NCBI GenBank assembly: GCA_028710655.1 | Contig: JAQTTS010000085.1 | Coordinates: forward strand, 1 to 8,357 | Reading direction: 5' to 3' | DNA length: 8,357 nt | Source: Dehalococcoidales bacterium | Lineage (GTDB): Bacteria > Chloroflexota > Dehalococcoidia > Dehalococcoidales > UBA5760 | In this document: in pieces, positions 6,753 through 8,357 of the stretch | Numbering within the stretch: the first letter of the stretch is position 1 | How the letters are laid out: every line of letters starts with the position of its first letter | The notes under the pieces: generated by a model | What the model was told of the DNA's origin: nothing | Seen by the model: only the letters and a program-made list of their open reading frames with translations | The model's database searches: none | Position numbers and translations under genes: made by a program

Positions 6753-8213
6753 TTATCCCCTTTTTAGACTCTTTTTTAGCTTCCCATCAGATCCGTAGAT
6801 GCTTACCTCGAGCGGCATTCCTCCGGGAAGGGAATGGGTGGCACAAGCATAGCAGGGGTCATAAGCCCGGAAACTCATCTCGATCATATTGAGAATCCCT
6901 TCAGGGACCTCCCCATCCTTTATCAGAGATTTGGCTGCCTTTTCAACCGACATATTAATGGCCGCAGCGTTATTCTGCGTAGCGACAATCAAGTTGACTC
7001 TGGTGAGAATCCCTCTGTCATCCGCCTCATAATGGTGAATGAGAGTTCCTCTTGGCGCTTCGACCACACCCACCCCTTCCTTCGGCGCCCGGGTAGGCAG
7101 GTTTACAATATCAGGAGAAAGAATTTCCGGGTCACGGGCAAGCTCTACCACTCGCTCCGAGGCATAGAGTGCTTCCACCAGCCGGGCCCAGTGGAAAGCC
7201 AGGGTACTGTGTACCGGCTTGCCACCCAGTACGGAGAACATCCTCTGGTAGGCTTTCTGTGCCATGGGTGTCGCCATGCCATCGGAGACATTGAGACGGG
7301 CCAGGGGAGCGACACGGAAAACACCGCTCTCCTCGCCGTCGACAAACCCTTTCCAACCTATCTTCTTAAGGTAGGAAAAGCGAACGTAGGTCCAAGGCTC
7401 GACATGCTCAGCGATATGATCAAGATAATCCCGACCGTTGAACCTGGCGAATTCCTTGCCGCCGGGGTCAACCACTCTTATCGTGCCATCATAGAAGTTG
7501 ACCTTGTTATTCTTGTCCACCATTCCCATATAATATGTCTTGTGCGAGTAAACATCACCGGAAACCAGGTCGATGTAGTCCTTATTCTTCAGTACGATGT
7601 CATCAAAAAGACCCAGGGCAAGTTTGCAGAACTCCACACTATATTCCCCGGCCTCCAGGATTGTCTTCTGCTCGTCCTTACTGATGCCCTTGGACACTCC
7701 TCCGGGCAGTGCACAGGAGGGCATAACCGGCTTGCCACCGATTATCCTTAGGATATTTCTCATCCCTTTGCGCATCTGAATAACCTTACGGCTGGTCTCC
7801 AGCCCCGTCCGGGCAATGATCCCCAGGACATTTCTCTCTCCGGCTGGCGCCTTCGGCCCGACAACAAAGTCAGGCCCACCCAGGAAGAAGAAGTGCAGTA
7901 TGTGATCCTCAGCCTGAAAGGCATTGTACATCAACTCTCTTATCTTCTTCGCTGCGGGAGGAGGCTCGACCTTGAATAAATCATCCAGGGCCTTGGCCGA
8001 CGCCATGTGGTGAGCGGTAGGACAGACGCCGCAGATCATAGTGGTTATCCGGGGCATTTCCTCAGCAGGCCTGCCTACGGAAAAGCTTTCGAAGCCTCGC
8101 AACTCTGGAATCTGGAGACAAGCCCTCTCACAGTTTCCATCATCATTGAGAAATAATTCTATCTTGCCGTGTCCTTCAAGACGAGTTATCGGATCAATCG
8201 TTATCTTCTTCAC
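6753..8213 (-). CDS. [NiFe]-hydrogenase large (catalytic) subunit, group 3 (MvhA/VhuA-like)
   Basis: This 486-residue protein is the catalytic subunit that splits or forms H2 at a NiFe(CN)2CO site. Seen motifs: RLEGH at 11-15, with Glu13 of the conserved N-terminal motif; CGVC at 61-64 followed by PTAHH; EAPRGTLIHH at 385-394, whose Arg388 matches the conserved active-site arginine; and DPCYACATH at 452-460. Cys61, Cys64, Cys454 and Cys457 are the expected metal ligands. The RGFESFSVGRP segment near residue 39 and the absence of a twin-arginine or membrane signal fit the soluble group 3 enzymes, most like the MvhA/VhuA (3c) type. A 26-residue tail follows His460 and is presumably the peptide removed by the protease encoded downstream. 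The start is GTG (8211-8213), chosen because MKKITIDPITRLEGH is the normal family N-terminus and it overlaps the small-subunit stop by 4 bp. Residue 59, just before ICGVC, is Met where I expect Arg. Confidence 0.95.
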   Translation of the reverse strand: MKKITIDPITRLEGHGKIELFLNDDGNCERACLQIPELRGFESFSVGRPAEEMPRITTMICGVCPTAHHMASAKALDDLFKVEPPPAAKKIRELMYNAFQAEDHILHFFFLGGPDFVVGPKAPAGERNVLGIIARTGLETSRKVIQMRKGMRNILRIIGGKPVMPSCALPGGVSKGISKDEQKTILEAGEYSVEFCKLALGLFDDIVLKNKDYIDLVSGDVYSHKTYYMGMVDKNNKVNFYDGTIRVVDPGGKEFARFNGRDYLDHIAEHVEPWTYVRFSYLKKIGWKGFVDGEESGVFRVAPLARLNVSDGMATPMAQKAYQRMFSVLGGKPVHSTLAFHWARLVEALYASERVVELARDPEILSPDIVNLPTRAPKEGVGVVEAPRGTLIHHYEADDRGILTRVNLIVATQNNAAAINMSVEKAAKSLIKDGEVPEGILNMIEMSFRAYDPCYACATHSLPGGMPLEVSIYGSDGKLKKSLKRG

Positions 8214-8357
8214 ACTGATAACCCTACTCTCTTTCTTTTCAGAAGTGAAGCAGGCAGACTGAATCTGTAGAACGTGCCGGCCGGGTCGGGAAACCCATCG
8301 ATTAGTTTCCGGGTATCTTCATCCGGCATCTTCCCTTCTTCTTCAACCCCCCAAATA
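8210..8357 (-). CDS. [NiFe]-hydrogenase small subunit, C-terminal fragment (5' end outside window)
   Basis: Reading the minus strand from base 8356 gives 48 residues and a TGA stop at 8210-8212; the rest of the gene lies beyond the window. The visible tail includes the string FPDPAGTFYRFSLPASLLKR. This resembles the C-terminus of small subunits of cytosolic group 3 hydrogenases (the NADH dehydrogenase 20-kDa-like Fe-S protein family). None of the cluster-binding cysteines falls within the fragment. The stop overlaps the GTG start of the large-subunit gene by 4 bp (GTGA), the usual coupling of small and large subunits, and this supports the assignment as much as the residues do. The protein would carry the Fe-S relay that takes electrons from the NiFe site to the partner proteins in the cytoplasm. 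Being only a tail, the subgroup cannot be fixed from it. Confidence 0.8.
   Translation of the reverse strand, partial: IWGVEEEGKMPDEDTRKLIDGFPDPAGTFYRFSLPASLLKRKRVGLSV

Noticed and set aside
6834..7751. Long open frame (305 codons) on the plus strand opposite the hydrogenase large subunit
   Set aside because: It is fully antisense to a gene with intact catalytic motifs, its translation shows no recognisable domain, and it has no operon context. It is a codon-bias shadow.

Overview
The window is one tightly packed block of nine genes, all read on the minus strand. Transcription runs from the high-coordinate end to the low-coordinate end, and the first and last genes are cut by the window edges. 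The contents point to a strict anaerobe with H2 metabolism and probably a Wood-Ljungdahl type C1 pathway. Clear Shine-Dalgarno sites, GTG and TTG starts and very short gaps indicate a bacterium. The gene combination would fit Chloroflexota (Dehalococcoidia or relatives) or another acetogen-like lineage, but this is a guess from memory of families, not a measured placement.

Layout in order of transcription: (1) the C-terminal end of a [NiFe]-hydrogenase small subunit (8210-8357), overlapping by 4 bp (2) the complete large subunit of a cytosolic group 3-like hydrogenase (6753-8213); (3) a small Nfu/NifU-C Fe-S carrier (6499-6717); (4) the hydrogenase maturation endopeptidase (5967-6482); (5) a 727-residue flavoprotein (3716-5899) that joins a GltD-like FAD/NAD(P) module, a two-cluster ferredoxin and an MvhD-like domain; (6) a MetV-like protein, the C-terminal/zinc-domain partner of methylenetetrahydrofolate reductase (3074-3715), whose ATG directly abuts the preceding stop; (7) hypF (732-3050); (8) hypC (511-741); (9) the first 171 codons of hypD (1-514).

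How the genes fit together (inference): genes 1-2 form a soluble H2-oxidising or H2-evolving enzyme. HypF, HypC and HypD build and deliver the Fe(CN)2CO group, and the protease trims the large subunit after nickel insertion. The fusion protein looks like the electron partner: its MvhD-like domain would receive electrons from the hydrogenase, and its ferredoxins would pass them to the flavin. The adjoining MetV-like protein suggests that this electron flow reaches C1-folate chemistry, comparable to the MetVF-HdrABC-MvhD assemblies of some acetogens. No metF, hdrB or hdrC is present here. The MvhD-like and MetV-like parts also each lack a cysteine that I expect in their families, so the real partners and direction of electron flow remain open.

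There is no intergenic stretch longer than 67 bases. I saw no RNA gene, CRISPR array, insertion sequence or convincing promoter. The operon promoter presumably lies beyond position 8357, and hypE and the rest of hypD would be expected below position 1.
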